A stretch of 64,000 nt of DNA from G963674665 sp964609625. Lineage in GTDB: Bacteria > Desulfobacterota > Desulfovibrionia > Desulfovibrionales > Desulfovibrionaceae. The translations under genes and the position numbers were made by a program. The notes beneath the pieces were generated by a model that searched no databases, was not told the origin of the DNA, and was given only the letters and a program-made list of their open reading frames with translations. The stretch is taken from NCBI GenBank assembly GCA_964609625.1, contig CAZSRS010000002.1, forward strand, positions 124,001 to 188,000, in the 5' to 3' direction. Position 1 is the first letter of the stretch. Each line of letters opens with the position of its first letter. Of the stretch, positions 34,650-43,673 are shown piece by piece.

Positions 34650-36635
34650 ATGGGTTCTGAGAAGATCGTCAGCATGATGGATGAAAAACGCCTTTTCGAG
34701 CCGCCCCTGAAGGGCCGCGAAACGGCCTGGGTCAAGAGCATGGACGAATACCACGCGCACTACGAGCGCTCCATGAAAGACCCCGAGGGCTACTGGGCGG
34801 ACCGCACCAAAGAGCTGCTCCACTGGTATTCCGAGCCGAAAAAAATCTTGGAATGGGATTTCCACAAGCCCGAGATCAAGTGGTTCCAAGGCGGAACCCT
34901 CAACGTCTCCTACAACTGCCTGGACCGGCATCTCACAAACGGCCGCCGCAACAAGGCAGCCATCATCTGGCAGGGTGAAAAAGAGGATGCCGTCAAGGTA
35001 TACACCTACCAGATGCTCTACACCGAGGTCTGCCGTTTCGCCAACGTGCTCAAGAAGTTGGGCGTGAAGCGCGGCGACCGCGTGAGCATCTACCTGCCCA
35101 TGGTGCCCGAGTTGGTCATCGCCATGCTGGCCTGCGCCCGCATCGGCGCACCCCATTCCATCGTGTTCGCCGGCTTCTCCGCCAACAGTCTTCGCGACCG
35201 CATCCAGGACTGCGGTTCCAAGGTGCTCATCTCGGGCAACGGCGTCAACCGCGCCGGCAAGGTCATCCCGCTGAAGACCAATGCCGACGAGGCCCTCAAA
35301 CAGGCCGACTCCATCGAGACCGTGGTGGTGGTGAACTCCGCCGCCCTGGACGTGGAAATGAAAGAAGGGCGGGACATCTGGTGGCATGAGGCGATGGCGG
35401 CAGAGGACATCACCAGCCACTGCGAACCGGAGATCATGGACGCCGAGGACCCCCTGTTCATCCTCTACACCAGCGGCTCCACGGGCAAGCCCAAGGGCGT
35501 GTTCCACACCACCGGCGGCTACCTGACCTACGTGGCCCACACGACGCAGTGGGTCTTCGACCTGCACGACGACGACGTGCACTGGTGCACGGCCGACATC
35601 GGCTGGGTCACCGGGCACAGCTACATCACCTATGGTCCGTTGTCCCTGGGCGCCACCTCCCTCATGTTCGAGGGTGTGCCCACCTACCCTGGGCCGGACC
35701 GTTTCTGGAAAATCTGCGAGAAATTCCAGGTCAACATCTTCTACACAGCGCCCACCGTCATCCGCGCACTGATGCGCGAGGGCACCCGGTGGACGGAAAA
35801 GTACTCCCTGGACAGCCTGCGCGTTCTCGGCTCCGTGGGCGAACCCATCAACCCCGAAGCCTGGATCTGGTACCACGAGAACATCGGCAAGGGGCAGTTG
35901 CCCATTGTTGATACCTGGTGGCAGACCGAAAACGGTGGAATACTGATTTCACCCCTGCCGTACGCGACGACCCTCAAGCCTGGTTCGGCCACGTTCCCCC
36001 TGCCGGGCGTGGACCCTGCCGTGGTGGACCGCGAAGGCAACGAGGTGGGTCCCAACGAGGGCGGCTTCCTGGTGGTCCGCAAACCCTGGCCCGGCATGCT
36101 GCGCGGCGTTTGGGGCAGCCCGGAGCGCTTCAAGCAGCAGTACTTCGAAGGCTTCAAGGGCGTCTATGAATCAGGCGACGGCGCCCGCAAGGACGAGGAT
36201 GGGTACTTCTGGATCATGGGACGAGTGGACGACGTGGTCAACGTCTCCGGTCACCGCATGGGCACCGCGGAGATCGAGTCCGCCCTGGTGGCGCACCAGG
36301 CCGTGGCCGAGGCAGCCGTGGTGGGCATGCCCCACGACATCAAGGGCCAGGCAATCTACGCCTATGTGACTCTGAAATCCGGAATCGAGGAGAGCGAGGA
36401 TCTGATCAAGGCGTTGCGGGTCCATGTGCGCAAGGAGATCGGCCCCATCGCCTCGCCCGACGTCATCCAGTTCGCGCCCGGCCTGCCAAAGACCCGCTCG
36501 GGCAAGATCATGCGCCGCATCCTGCGCAAGATCGCCTCGGGCGACACCGGAAACCTTGGCGACACCTCCACCCTTGCCGATCCCGGCGTGGTCACCGACC
36601 TCATCGACGGCTGGAAGGAGCTTCTGGGCAAGTAG
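34650..36635 (+). CDS. acs: Acetyl-CoA synthetase (AMP-forming)
   Basis: The 661-residue enzyme starts at MGSEKIV after GGAGGAGG. ANL-family motifs are complete: YTSGSTGKPKGVFHTTGGY near residue 272, DTWWQTENGG near 420, SGHRMGTAEIE near 535 and the catalytic/acetylatable lysine in PKTRSGKIMRR near 613. It converts acetate, ATP and CoA to acetyl-CoA, AMP and PPi in the cytoplasm. A strong terminator follows, then the DUF4212 and symporter genes for acetate uptake. Lysine acetylation control is known for the family but not visible here. Confidence 0.96.
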   Translation: MGSEKIVSMMDEKRLFEPPLKGRETAWVKSMDEYHAHYERSMKDPEGYWADRTKELLHWYSEPKKILEWDFHKPEIKWFQGGTLNVSYNCLDRHLTNGRRNKAAIIWQGEKEDAVKVYTYQMLYTEVCRFANVLKKLGVKRGDRVSIYLPMVPELVIAMLACARIGAPHSIVFAGFSANSLRDRIQDCGSKVLISGNGVNRAGKVIPLKTNADEALKQADSIETVVVVNSAALDVEMKEGRDIWWHEAMAAEDITSHCEPEIMDAEDPLFILYTSGSTGKPKGVFHTTGGYLTYVAHTTQWVFDLHDDDVHWCTADIGWVTGHSYITYGPLSLGATSLMFEGVPTYPGPDRFWKICEKFQVNIFYTAPTVIRALMREGTRWTEKYSLDSLRVLGSVGEPINPEAWIWYHENIGKGQLPIVDTWWQTENGGILISPLPYATTLKPGSATFPLPGVDPAVVDREGNEVGPNEGGFLVVRKPWPGMLRGVWGSPERFKQQYFEGFKGVYESGDGARKDEDGYFWIMGRVDDVVNVSGHRMGTAEIESALVAHQAVAEAAVVGMPHDIKGQAIYAYVTLKSGIEESEDLIKALRVHVRKEIGPIASPDVIQFAPGLPKTRSGKIMRRILRKIASGDTGNLGDTSTLADPGVVTDLIDGWKELLGK

Positions 36636-36682
36636 ACACTCCCTTCCACCGCTCTCCATGAGCGGTCGATTTGCACGGATCA

Positions 36683-36719
36683 ATGGCGGTCTTCGGATGA
36701 AGGCCGCCATTTGTTTTTT
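36683..36719 (+). terminator. Intrinsic terminator after acs
   Basis: ATGGCGG (36683-36689) pairs with CCGCCAT (36704-36710), with CTTC/GAAG continuing the stem around a GGAT loop. The T-rich tract TTGTTTTTT follows at 36711-36719. A classical rho-independent terminator. Confidence 0.85.
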
Positions 36720-36805
36720 CCCTTGCCCCGTTTACCGAAAAGAGGATGCGCCCCTGTCACCGAGCGCTGTACAACCTGGAAAACATTAAAGAGGAGGGAT
36801 TAGTC

Positions 36806-37057
36806 ATGGCTGGTTCCGCGCAACAATACTGGAGGAGAAACCTTCGGTACATGGTCATCCTGCTCAGCGTTTGGGCGCTCGTGTCCTATGTTTTCGGCAT
36901 CCTGCTGGTGGTTCCTTTGAACAGTATCCGCATCGCCGGATTCCCGCTGGGCTTCTGGTTCGCCCAGCAAGGCTCCATCTACGTCTTTGTCGTGGAAATC
37001 TTTGTCTACTACTTCCTGATGCAGAAGTTGGACAAGGAATTCGACGTTCACGAATAA
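36806..37057 (+). CDS. DUF4212 small subunit of sodium/acetate symporter
   Basis: The 83-residue protein has two membrane helices (YMVILLSVWALVSYVFGILL and YVFVVEIFVYYFL) and the DUF4212 start QQYWRRNLRYM. Such proteins are encoded directly upstream of the VC_2705-type Na+/solute symporters and are thought to be accessory subunits. GAGGAGGG precedes ATG 36806. The symporter gene starts 42 bp downstream. Confidence 0.92.
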   Translation: MAGSAQQYWRRNLRYMVILLSVWALVSYVFGILLVVPLNSIRIAGFPLGFWFAQQGSIYVFVVEIFVYYFLMQKLDKEFDVHE

Positions 37058-37099
37058 CCGCCGTGGATCCGGCATTGATTACGCCACTGGGAGAAAAAT

Positions 37100-38881
37100 A
37101 TGTCGATACAAGCTTGGACGTACATCATGGTGGGCCTCACATTCGGCATCTACCTGACCATCGCCTGGATGTCCCGCGTGAAGGACACCAGGGGATTCTA
37201 TGTCGCCGGCGGCGGCGTACCACCGCTGGCCAACGGCATGGCCACGGCCGCCGACTGGATGAGCGCGGCCTCGTTCATTTCCATGTCTGGCATGATTTCC
37301 TTCATGGGATATTCCGGCTGCATCTATCTCATGGGCTGGACCGGCGGTTACGTGCTCCTGGCGCTGCTTCTGGCGCCCTATCTGCGCAAGTTCGGCAAAT
37401 TCACGGTGCCCGACTTCGTGGGTGACCGCTACTACTCCAACTCGGCCCGCGTGGTGGCCCTGATCTGCGCCATCTTCGTCTCCCTGACTTACGTGGCGGG
37501 GCAGATGCGCGGCGTGGGTATCGTGTTCAGCCGCTTCCTGGAAGTGGACGTGAACACCGGCGTGGGTATCGGTATGGCCATCGTGTTCTTCTACGCCGCA
37601 CTGGGTGGTATGAAGGGCATCACCTGGACCCAGGTGGCCCAATACGTCATCCTGATCGTCGCCTTTCTGATCCCGGCCATCGCCATCTCCACCAAGATCA
37701 CCGGCAACATCATCCCGCAGCTGGGCTTCGGCGGCACCATCACCACGGGCCCGGACGCCGGTGCCTACCTCCTGGACACCCTGAACAAGATCAGCGTTGA
37801 CCTGGGATTCGCCGAATACACCTCGGCCTTCGGCCCCGGCAGCCGCAGCATGATCGACGTCTTCTGCATCACCTTCGCCCTGATGGTGGGCACCGCGGGC
37901 CTGCCCCACGTGATCATCCGCTTCTATACCGTGCCTTCGGTGCGCGCGGCCAGACTCTCAGCCGGCTACGCCCTGCTGTTCATCGCCATCCTCTACACCA
38001 CGTCGCCGGCAGTGGCCTCCTTTGCCCGCTACAACATGATCAACACCCTGAACGAGGTTCCCTATGCCGAGGCGCCCACCTGGTTCAAGAACTGGGAACG
38101 TACCGGCTTGGTGGCCTGGATGGACAAGAACGAAGACGGCATCATCCAGTACCGCGCGGGCACGGCATTTGCCGGCAAGCCCACCGTTACCGGCGAAAAG
38201 GGCCCGGTCGGCCAGATGCTCTTGAGCAACAAGGCGAGCGATTCACCCAACGAACTTTACGTGGACAACGACATCATGGTGCTGGCCAACCCGGAAATCG
38301 CCGACCTGCCTCCCTGGGTCATCGCGCTGGTGGCGGCCGGCGGTCTGGCCGCCGCGCTCTCCACGGCCTCAGGCCTGCTGCTGGTCATCGCCTCCTCCAT
38401 CTCGCACGACCTGTACTACCGCATCATCAACCGCCAGGCCTCGGAGAAGCAACGCCTGCTGCTCGGGCGGATCATGATCGGCGTGGCCGTGCTCATCGCC
38501 GGCTACTTCGGCATCAATCCTCCCGGATTCGTGGCCCAGGTGGTGGCCTTTGCCTTCGGCCTCGGCGCGGCTTCCTTCTTCCCGATCATCGTCCTGGGCA
38601 TCTTCTGGAAGCGGGCCAACCGGCAGGGCGCCATCGCGGGCATGATCAGCGGCATCAGCTTCACCATGTTCTACATCCTCCACACCACCCCGGCCTTCAT
38701 GGGCGCCGATCCGTGGTTCCTGGGCATCAGTCCCCAGGGCATCGGCACCGTGGGCATGGTCCTCAACTTCATCATCACGGTGGTGGTCTCCCTGATGACC
38801 GCTCCTCCTCCCGAGGAAATCCAGGAACTGGTCGAATCCGTGCGTATCCCGCGCGGAGCCGGCATGGCCGTGGACCATTAG
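37100..38881 (+). CDS. actP: Cation/acetate symporter, VC_2705 subfamily
   Basis: The 593-residue SSS-family transporter has about 13 helices and the conserved GGGVPPLANGMATAADWMSAASF near residue 37. It takes up acetate with Na+. A soluble insert between helices near residues 325-395 contains WMDKNEDGIIQY, a DxNxDG Ca2+-loop-like sequence. DUF4212 is its immediate upstream partner, acs lies before that, and a cNMP/CBS/DUF294 protein follows, so the block forms an acetate-use unit. ATG 37100 follows GGGAG. Confidence 0.93.
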   Translation: MSIQAWTYIMVGLTFGIYLTIAWMSRVKDTRGFYVAGGGVPPLANGMATAADWMSAASFISMSGMISFMGYSGCIYLMGWTGGYVLLALLLAPYLRKFGKFTVPDFVGDRYYSNSARVVALICAIFVSLTYVAGQMRGVGIVFSRFLEVDVNTGVGIGMAIVFFYAALGGMKGITWTQVAQYVILIVAFLIPAIAISTKITGNIIPQLGFGGTITTGPDAGAYLLDTLNKISVDLGFAEYTSAFGPGSRSMIDVFCITFALMVGTAGLPHVIIRFYTVPSVRAARLSAGYALLFIAILYTTSPAVASFARYNMINTLNEVPYAEAPTWFKNWERTGLVAWMDKNEDGIIQYRAGTAFAGKPTVTGEKGPVGQMLLSNKASDSPNELYVDNDIMVLANPEIADLPPWVIALVAAGGLAAALSTASGLLLVIASSISHDLYYRIINRQASEKQRLLLGRIMIGVAVLIAGYFGINPPGFVAQVVAFAFGLGAASFFPIIVLGIFWKRANRQGAIAGMISGISFTMFYILHTTPAFMGADPWFLGISPQGIGTVGMVLNFIITVVVSLMTAPPPEEIQELVESVRIPRGAGMAVDH

Positions 38882-38889
38882 CTTGCAGC

Positions 38890-38919
38890 ACAAGGGCCGG
38901 GCAACCGCCCGGCCCTTGT
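38890..38919 (+). terminator. Strong hairpin after the symporter gene
   Basis: ACAAGGGCCGGGC (38890-38902) and GCCCGGCCCTTGT (38907-38919) form a perfect 13-bp stem with loop AACC. No long T-tract follows, so it may act as an attenuating or RNA-stabilising hairpin between actP and the regulator gene rather than a full terminator. Confidence 0.55.
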
Positions 38920-38962
38920 CGACATACGGGAGATACGCCATCCCCCGCGCGCAGGAGCGGAA

Positions 38963-40888
38963 ATGACGGAGTACGATCCCAGCCTCATGGACCATGAAAT
39001 GGTCATGGAGTTCCTCCAGGGCATCCTTCCCTTCAGCGAACTCCCCGCCAACGAACTACGCAGCCTGTCCAAGAGCTGCGTCATCGATTTCCATCCCAAG
39101 GGGACCCTGCTACTCGAGCAGGGCGTCACCCTGGTGGACTGCCTCTATCTCATCCAGAAGGGCGGCGTGCGGATCTTCAAGCACGACGAAAAAGGCGGCG
39201 ATGTCTTGGTGGATTATCGCGGCGAGGGAGACACCGTGGGCGGCCTGGCAATGCTCCAAGGGGGGCGCGCCCAGTACAACGCGGAGACGGTCGAGGACAC
39301 CTTTTTCTTCCGCATGAGCAAGGCCGCCTTCAACTCCCTGGTGGAGCGTTTTCCCCTTGTCGCCGCGCACTACTCCCATCCCCTGTCCCATCAGTACGTC
39401 TCCAAGGCCTTCGATTCCCTGCGCACTCGCCGGGATATCCTGCCCGCGGACGGCGGCCTGTACCTCTTCAGTTCCCGCATCGGGGACTTGGTGCACGGCG
39501 CCGCCGTGACCGCCCCCATGGGCAAGACCGTGCAGGAAGCGGCGCAGATCATGGTCCGCCACGGCATCGGCTCACTGCTGATCACCGACCCTTCCGGCGA
39601 GATCATTGGCATCGTCACGGACAAGGACCTGCGCAAGACCATCTCCGTGGGCATGGACTACAACGCTCCCATCGAGACCATCATGAGTTCACCGGTGACC
39701 ATGGTGGACCACCAGGACATCTGCTTCGACGCCCTGTTGCAGATGATGACACGCAACATCCACCATTTGGCCGTGACCCGCGACAACCAGATCACGGGCA
39801 TGGTCACCTCCCACGACATCATGGTCATGCAAGGGAAATCGCCCATGTCCCTGTTCCGGGAAATCCTTTCCCAACGGACCTTCGAGGGCGTCTATCCCTT
39901 GACCGCGCGCATCCCGCAGGTGGTGCGCACGCTGGTTTCCGAAGGTGCCAAGGCCGGGAACATCGCGCGGATGATCACGGTGCTCAACGACATGATCCTG
40001 GAGAGGATTCTCTCCCTGCTGCTGAAACAGCTGGGACCGCCCCCTGTTCCCTTCAGCTGGCTGCTGCTGGGCAGCGAGGGGCGCAAGGAACAGACCTTTT
40101 TCACGGACCAGGACAATGCCCTGGTCTACCAGACCGTGAAGGACGACATTGTCCAGCGTGCCGCGGACATCTATTTCACGGCCTTTGCCGAGAGGGCTAT
40201 CGGCCATCTCGTCAAATCGGGCATCCCCCCCTGCCGCGGCGAGATCATGGCTTCCAACCCCAAATGGCGGCAACCTTACGACGTCTGGCGGGATTATTTC
40301 GAGCGCTGGATCGCCGTTCCCGAACCCAAGGAAGTGATGCATGCGTCGATCTTTTTCGATTTCCGCTCCGCATTCGGTGAACGGGTCTTTGCCGAAGAAC
40401 TGCGCAATCATATCAGCGCGCACTGCCGCAGACAGGATGTCTTTTTGCGTTGTCTGGCCGCGAATTGCCTGGAAATACGCCCGCCATTGTCCTTTTTCCG
40501 CAACTTCATCGTGGAAAAAGACGGCGAGCACAAAAACACCCTGGATATCAAGAAGCGCGGCATCGTGCCCATCGTGGACTTCGCCCGCGTGCTATCCCTG
40601 CAACACGGCATCCGCGAGACCAACACCCTCTCGCGGCTCGACACCCTGCACGAAGCAGGTCACCTTCCCGACGACATCTACCAGGACACCCACGAAGCAT
40701 ACGAACTGCTCATGCAGCTTCGGCTGGTGCACCAACTGGAGATGGTCGAGCGCGGCGAGACCCCCAACAACCATATCGCGCCGCACAAGCTCTCCGAGTT
40801 GGAGCGCAAGACCCTGAAAGAGGCTTTCGCCCTGATCGTCAGAATCCAGGCCTATCTCAAGGAATTCTTCAGACTCAACATCGCCTGA
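38963..40888 (+). CDS. cNMP-binding / CBS pair / DUF294 nucleotidyltransferase-like protein
   Basis: The 641-residue protein has an N-terminal cyclic-nucleotide-binding fold (about 20-135), two CBS domains (about 165-295), a DUF294 nucleotidyltransferase-like domain with LLGSEGRKEQTFFTDQDNAL near residue 370 and the DUF294 C-terminal helical domain to the end. The G-S-x-x-R-x-E and D-x-D residues are present. In many proteobacteria it follows actP-type symporters, so control of acetate transport or metabolism by adenylate or c-NMP sensing is likely but unproven. The exonuclease gene begins 9 bp later. Confidence 0.9.
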   Translation: MTEYDPSLMDHEMVMEFLQGILPFSELPANELRSLSKSCVIDFHPKGTLLLEQGVTLVDCLYLIQKGGVRIFKHDEKGGDVLVDYRGEGDTVGGLAMLQGGRAQYNAETVEDTFFFRMSKAAFNSLVERFPLVAAHYSHPLSHQYVSKAFDSLRTRRDILPADGGLYLFSSRIGDLVHGAAVTAPMGKTVQEAAQIMVRHGIGSLLITDPSGEIIGIVTDKDLRKTISVGMDYNAPIETIMSSPVTMVDHQDICFDALLQMMTRNIHHLAVTRDNQITGMVTSHDIMVMQGKSPMSLFREILSQRTFEGVYPLTARIPQVVRTLVSEGAKAGNIARMITVLNDMILERILSLLLKQLGPPPVPFSWLLLGSEGRKEQTFFTDQDNALVYQTVKDDIVQRAADIYFTAFAERAIGHLVKSGIPPCRGEIMASNPKWRQPYDVWRDYFERWIAVPEPKEVMHASIFFDFRSAFGERVFAEELRNHISAHCRRQDVFLRCLAANCLEIRPPLSFFRNFIVEKDGEHKNTLDIKKRGIVPIVDFARVLSLQHGIRETNTLSRLDTLHEAGHLPDDIYQDTHEAYELLMQLRLVHQLEMVERGETPNNHIAPHKLSELERKTLKEAFALIVRIQAYLKEFFRLNIA

Positions 40889-40897
40889 GACAACATT

Positions 40898-41674
40898 GTG
40901 ACCAACGCCATGACCCAACCAGCTCCCGCCGCTCCAGCGGCCAAACCCAAGGCCCACCCCCTTTCAACGCGGTTGTTGCGGCTCTTCGCCCGCACGCCGA
41001 AACACCCCCTGCTGGCCACGGCCGCCGCGCATTTCGCCGGCCTGGACCAGGACCAGCCCCTCGAGCACTACGAGTTCGTGGTCCTGGACACCGAACTCAC
41101 CGGACTCTCGCTGCGGCGGGACGAGATCGTCTCCATCGGCGCGGTGCGCATCCGCGGTCTCTCCATCGTCCCTGGGGAGCAATTCTACACCCTGGTGGAG
41201 CCCAGGATACCCCTGCCAAAGAAGTCCACGCTCATCCATCGCATTACTCCGCAACAGGTACTGGGGCGCCCCCGCCTGCGACAGGTACTGCCAGAACTCA
41301 TCGAGTTCATCGGCAACGCCTTCATCGTGGGGCATTTTGTCGGCCTGGACATCTCCTTCCTGAACAGCGCCGCCAAGGACATCATCGGCGAGAAGCTCGT
41401 CACCCCCTGCCTTGACACCATGCGCCTGGCCCAGGTCTATCAGGAAGCCCTGTTCGAGAGCTACTACGACCGTTACCAGAAACACATCTCCTACAACCTC
41501 AAGGACCTGTCCAAACACCACGGCCTGCCCCTGTTTCCGCAGCACAACGCCTTGCAGGACGCCATGCAGACCGCTTACCTCTTTCTTTTTCTCGTGAAAA
41601 AGCTCAAGACATTCAATGTGCACACGCTGCGGCAGCTCTACTTGGCCGGACGGAGCTGGCGCTGGTACTTGTAG
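40898..41674 (+). CDS. DnaQ-like DEDDh 3'-5' exonuclease
   Basis: The 258-residue protein has all DEDDh motifs: EFVVLDTELTGL (Exo I, near residue 60), VGHFVGLDISFLN (Exo II, near 145) and HNALQDAMQTAYL (Exo III, His and Asp near 216-221). It is longer than a bare exonuclease domain, with a P/A-rich N-terminus. The start is GTG 40898 or ATG 40910. It is linked to the cNMP/CBS/DUF294 gene, as is often seen, and its substrate there is not known; it need not be the polymerase III proofreader. Confidence 0.87.
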   Translation: MTNAMTQPAPAAPAAKPKAHPLSTRLLRLFARTPKHPLLATAAAHFAGLDQDQPLEHYEFVVLDTELTGLSLRRDEIVSIGAVRIRGLSIVPGEQFYTLVEPRIPLPKKSTLIHRITPQQVLGRPRLRQVLPELIEFIGNAFIVGHFVGLDISFLNSAAKDIIGEKLVTPCLDTMRLAQVYQEALFESYYDRYQKHISYNLKDLSKHHGLPLFPQHNALQDAMQTAYLFLFLVKKLKTFNVHTLRQLYLAGRSWRWYL

Positions 41675-41707
41675 TCCAACACCCGGCACCGCCACCAAGG
41701 ACGGACC

Positions 41708-42106
41708 ATGAAAGGCTATTTCTTCCTGCTCGCCATACTCTACCTCGTCACGCTGCTCATGAACATCTGGAGCCTGACGCACCACATCCCCACCCTCCTG
41801 GCCGTGAAAAACGCCCTGGACATCGCGCTCTTCGCCCTCTGTCTCCTGGGCGCGTTCGGCCTGGCCTTCCGACGCAGCTACTGGGAGCCACTGCGCTGGC
41901 GCATGGTCTACCAGGCCACCCTGGTCCTGGGTGTGTTCTCCGTGATGATCATGGGATTCGGGGAGCGTTTCGGCATGCCCTCACCCATGGGCAAACCCAG
42001 CCTCCTGCAGCTGGGAATGCTCTTTCTCCCCTACCTGCTCTTCGCCCTGCCCGTGATCCTTTACGAACACGCCTTGCGCAAGGGTTTCAAAAACATCAAG
42101 GACTGA
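41708..42106 (+). CDS. Four-helix membrane protein
   Basis: The 132-residue protein has four hydrophobic helices (YFFLLAILYLVTLLMNIW, ALDIALFALCLLGAFGLAF, VLGVFSVMIMGF and LGMLFLPYLLFALPVIL) and a basic C-terminus. I do not recognise the family. It is 33 bp after the exonuclease gene and 2 bp before tag, so it is probably in one transcript with both. Confidence 0.65.
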   Translation: MKGYFFLLAILYLVTLLMNIWSLTHHIPTLLAVKNALDIALFALCLLGAFGLAFRRSYWEPLRWRMVYQATLVLGVFSVMIMGFGERFGMPSPMGKPSLLQLGMLFLPYLLFALPVILYEHALRKGFKNIKD

Positions 42107-42108
42107 GC

Positions 42109-42702
42109 ATGTCACCTCTGGACCTGATCCGTTGCCCCTGGGCGGAGCGCTCCCAGGAGGAACGGGACTACCACGACACCGAATGGGGCGTACCCGTGCG
42201 CGACGACCGCCGGCACTTCGAGTTCCTGGTTCTCGAAAGCGCGCAGGCCGGACTCTCCTGGCTCACTGTACTGCGCAAGCGAGAAGGCTACCGCCGCCTG
42301 TTCGCGGACTTCGACCCCACGCTGGTGGCAGGCTTCGGCCCGACCGAGGTGGAGGCCTTGCTGTTGGACCCCTCTATCATCCGTAACCGCAGGAAGGTCG
42401 AGGCCGCGGTGAACAACGCCAGGGCCTTCCTCGCAATCCAGGAACGACACGGAAGCTTCGGCGCCTACATCTGGGAATACATCGGGGGGCGCCCGGTGCA
42501 AAACACCTGGAAACGCCTGGAAGACGTGCCCGCCACCACCCCGCTCTCGGACCGCCTAGCCAGGGAACTGAAGTCACACGGCTTCACCTTCCTGGGCTCC
42601 ACCACGCTGTACGCCCACATGCAGGCCTCGGGCCTGGTCAACGACCATCTTGTCGACTGCTTCCGGTACGAGGAGGTGCGGGCGTTGGGAGAGGCGTGTT
42701 GA
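42109..42702 (+). CDS. tag: DNA-3-methyladenine glycosylase I
   Basis: The 197-residue protein has the Tag signature RCPWAERSQEERDYHDTEWG at the N-terminus, with the zinc ligands Cys and His. LESAQAGLSWLTVLRKRE carries the helix-hairpin-helix lead, and the C-terminal HMQASGLVNDHLVDC carries the other zinc His and Cys. It removes 3-methyladenine from DNA in base-excision repair. It overlaps the antiporter start by 7 bp and follows the small membrane protein by 2 bp. Confidence 0.95.
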   Translation: MSPLDLIRCPWAERSQEERDYHDTEWGVPVRDDRRHFEFLVLESAQAGLSWLTVLRKREGYRRLFADFDPTLVAGFGPTEVEALLLDPSIIRNRRKVEAAVNNARAFLAIQERHGSFGAYIWEYIGGRPVQNTWKRLEDVPATTPLSDRLARELKSHGFTFLGSTTLYAHMQASGLVNDHLVDCFRYEEVRALGEAC

Positions 42703-43664
42703 TCCTGCCGTTTCTCGCCCTTGCAGCCGGCCTTGTGCTCCTGGTCTGGAGCGCAGCCAGGTTCGTGGAAGGCTCCGCCGCCACCGCGCGCCATTTCGGC
42801 ATGCCGCCGCTGCTCATCGGCATGGTCATCGTCGGCTTCGGCACCTCCGCACCAGAGATGGTGGTCTCGGTCCTCGCCGCATTGCAGGGGAGCCCCGGCA
42901 TCGCCCTGGGCAACGCCTACGGCTCGAACATCACCAACATCGCCCTGATCCTGGGAATGACCGCGCTCATCAGCCCCATTGCCGTGCATTCGCAAGTGCT
43001 GCGCAAGGAATTGCCACTCCTGACCCTGGTCACGGCCCTGGCTGCCTGGCAGCTCTGGGACGGGGCGGTCAGCCGTGTGGATGCCCTGGTGTTGTTGGGC
43101 CTGTTCGGCGCCTTGATGGCCTGGACCATCCTCCAAGGTATGAGAAAGAAGACCGACGCACTGGGCGTGGAGATGGAGCAGGAACTCGGCGCGCGAACCA
43201 TGCCGCTTAGGCGCGCGTTGTTCTGGCTGGCGGCTGGTCTCGTGCTGCTCATCCTCAGTTCCCGCCTTCTGGTCTGGGGAGCGGTGGACATCGCCCATGG
43301 CCTGGGGGTCAGCGATCTGATCATTGGTTTGACCGTGGTGGCCGTGGGCACGTCCCTGCCGGAGCTGGCCTCGTCGGTGGTGGCCGCGCGCAAGGGCGAG
43401 CACGACATCGCCCTGGGCAACATCCTGGGCTCGAACCTGTTCAACACCCTGGCCGTGGTGGGCATCGCCGGGGCGATCCACCCCATGACCGTGGGGGCGG
43501 AAGTCCTGCGCCGGGACATCCTGGCCATGGCGGCCCTGACCCTCTCGCTGTTCGCCTTCGGCTACGGGCTCGGCGGCCCAGGCCGTATCAACCGGATAGA
43601 AGGCGTGCTCCTGCTGGCCTGCTACCTCGGCTACACCGCTTGGCTCATCGCCGGGGTCGTTTGA
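42696..43664 (+). CDS. Ca2+/Na+ exchanger, YrbG/CaxA family
   Basis: The 322-residue antiporter has two internally repeated halves: VGFGTSAPEMVVSVLAALQG with GNAYGSNITNIALILG near residues 48-85, and VGTSLPELASSVVAARKG with GNILGSNLFNTLAVVG near 220-260. These are the ion-binding alpha repeats. It starts at GTG 42696 within the end of tag, after GGAGAGG. It exchanges cytoplasmic Ca2+ for Na+ or H+. It converges on the omptin cluster with a 9 bp gap. Confidence 0.92.
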   Translation: MLILPFLALAAGLVLLVWSAARFVEGSAATARHFGMPPLLIGMVIVGFGTSAPEMVVSVLAALQGSPGIALGNAYGSNITNIALILGMTALISPIAVHSQVLRKELPLLTLVTALAAWQLWDGAVSRVDALVLLGLFGALMAWTILQGMRKKTDALGVEMEQELGARTMPLRRALFWLAAGLVLLILSSRLLVWGAVDIAHGLGVSDLIIGLTVVAVGTSLPELASSVVAARKGEHDIALGNILGSNLFNTLAVVGIAGAIHPMTVGAEVLRRDILAMAALTLSLFAFGYGLGGPGRINRIEGVLLLACYLGYTAWLIAGVV

Positions 43665-43673
43665 TCGTATCGC

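Noticed and set aside
38963..40888. Classical Crp/Fnr transcription factor
   Set aside because: Despite the cNMP fold there is no HTH; CBS and DUF294 domains follow instead.
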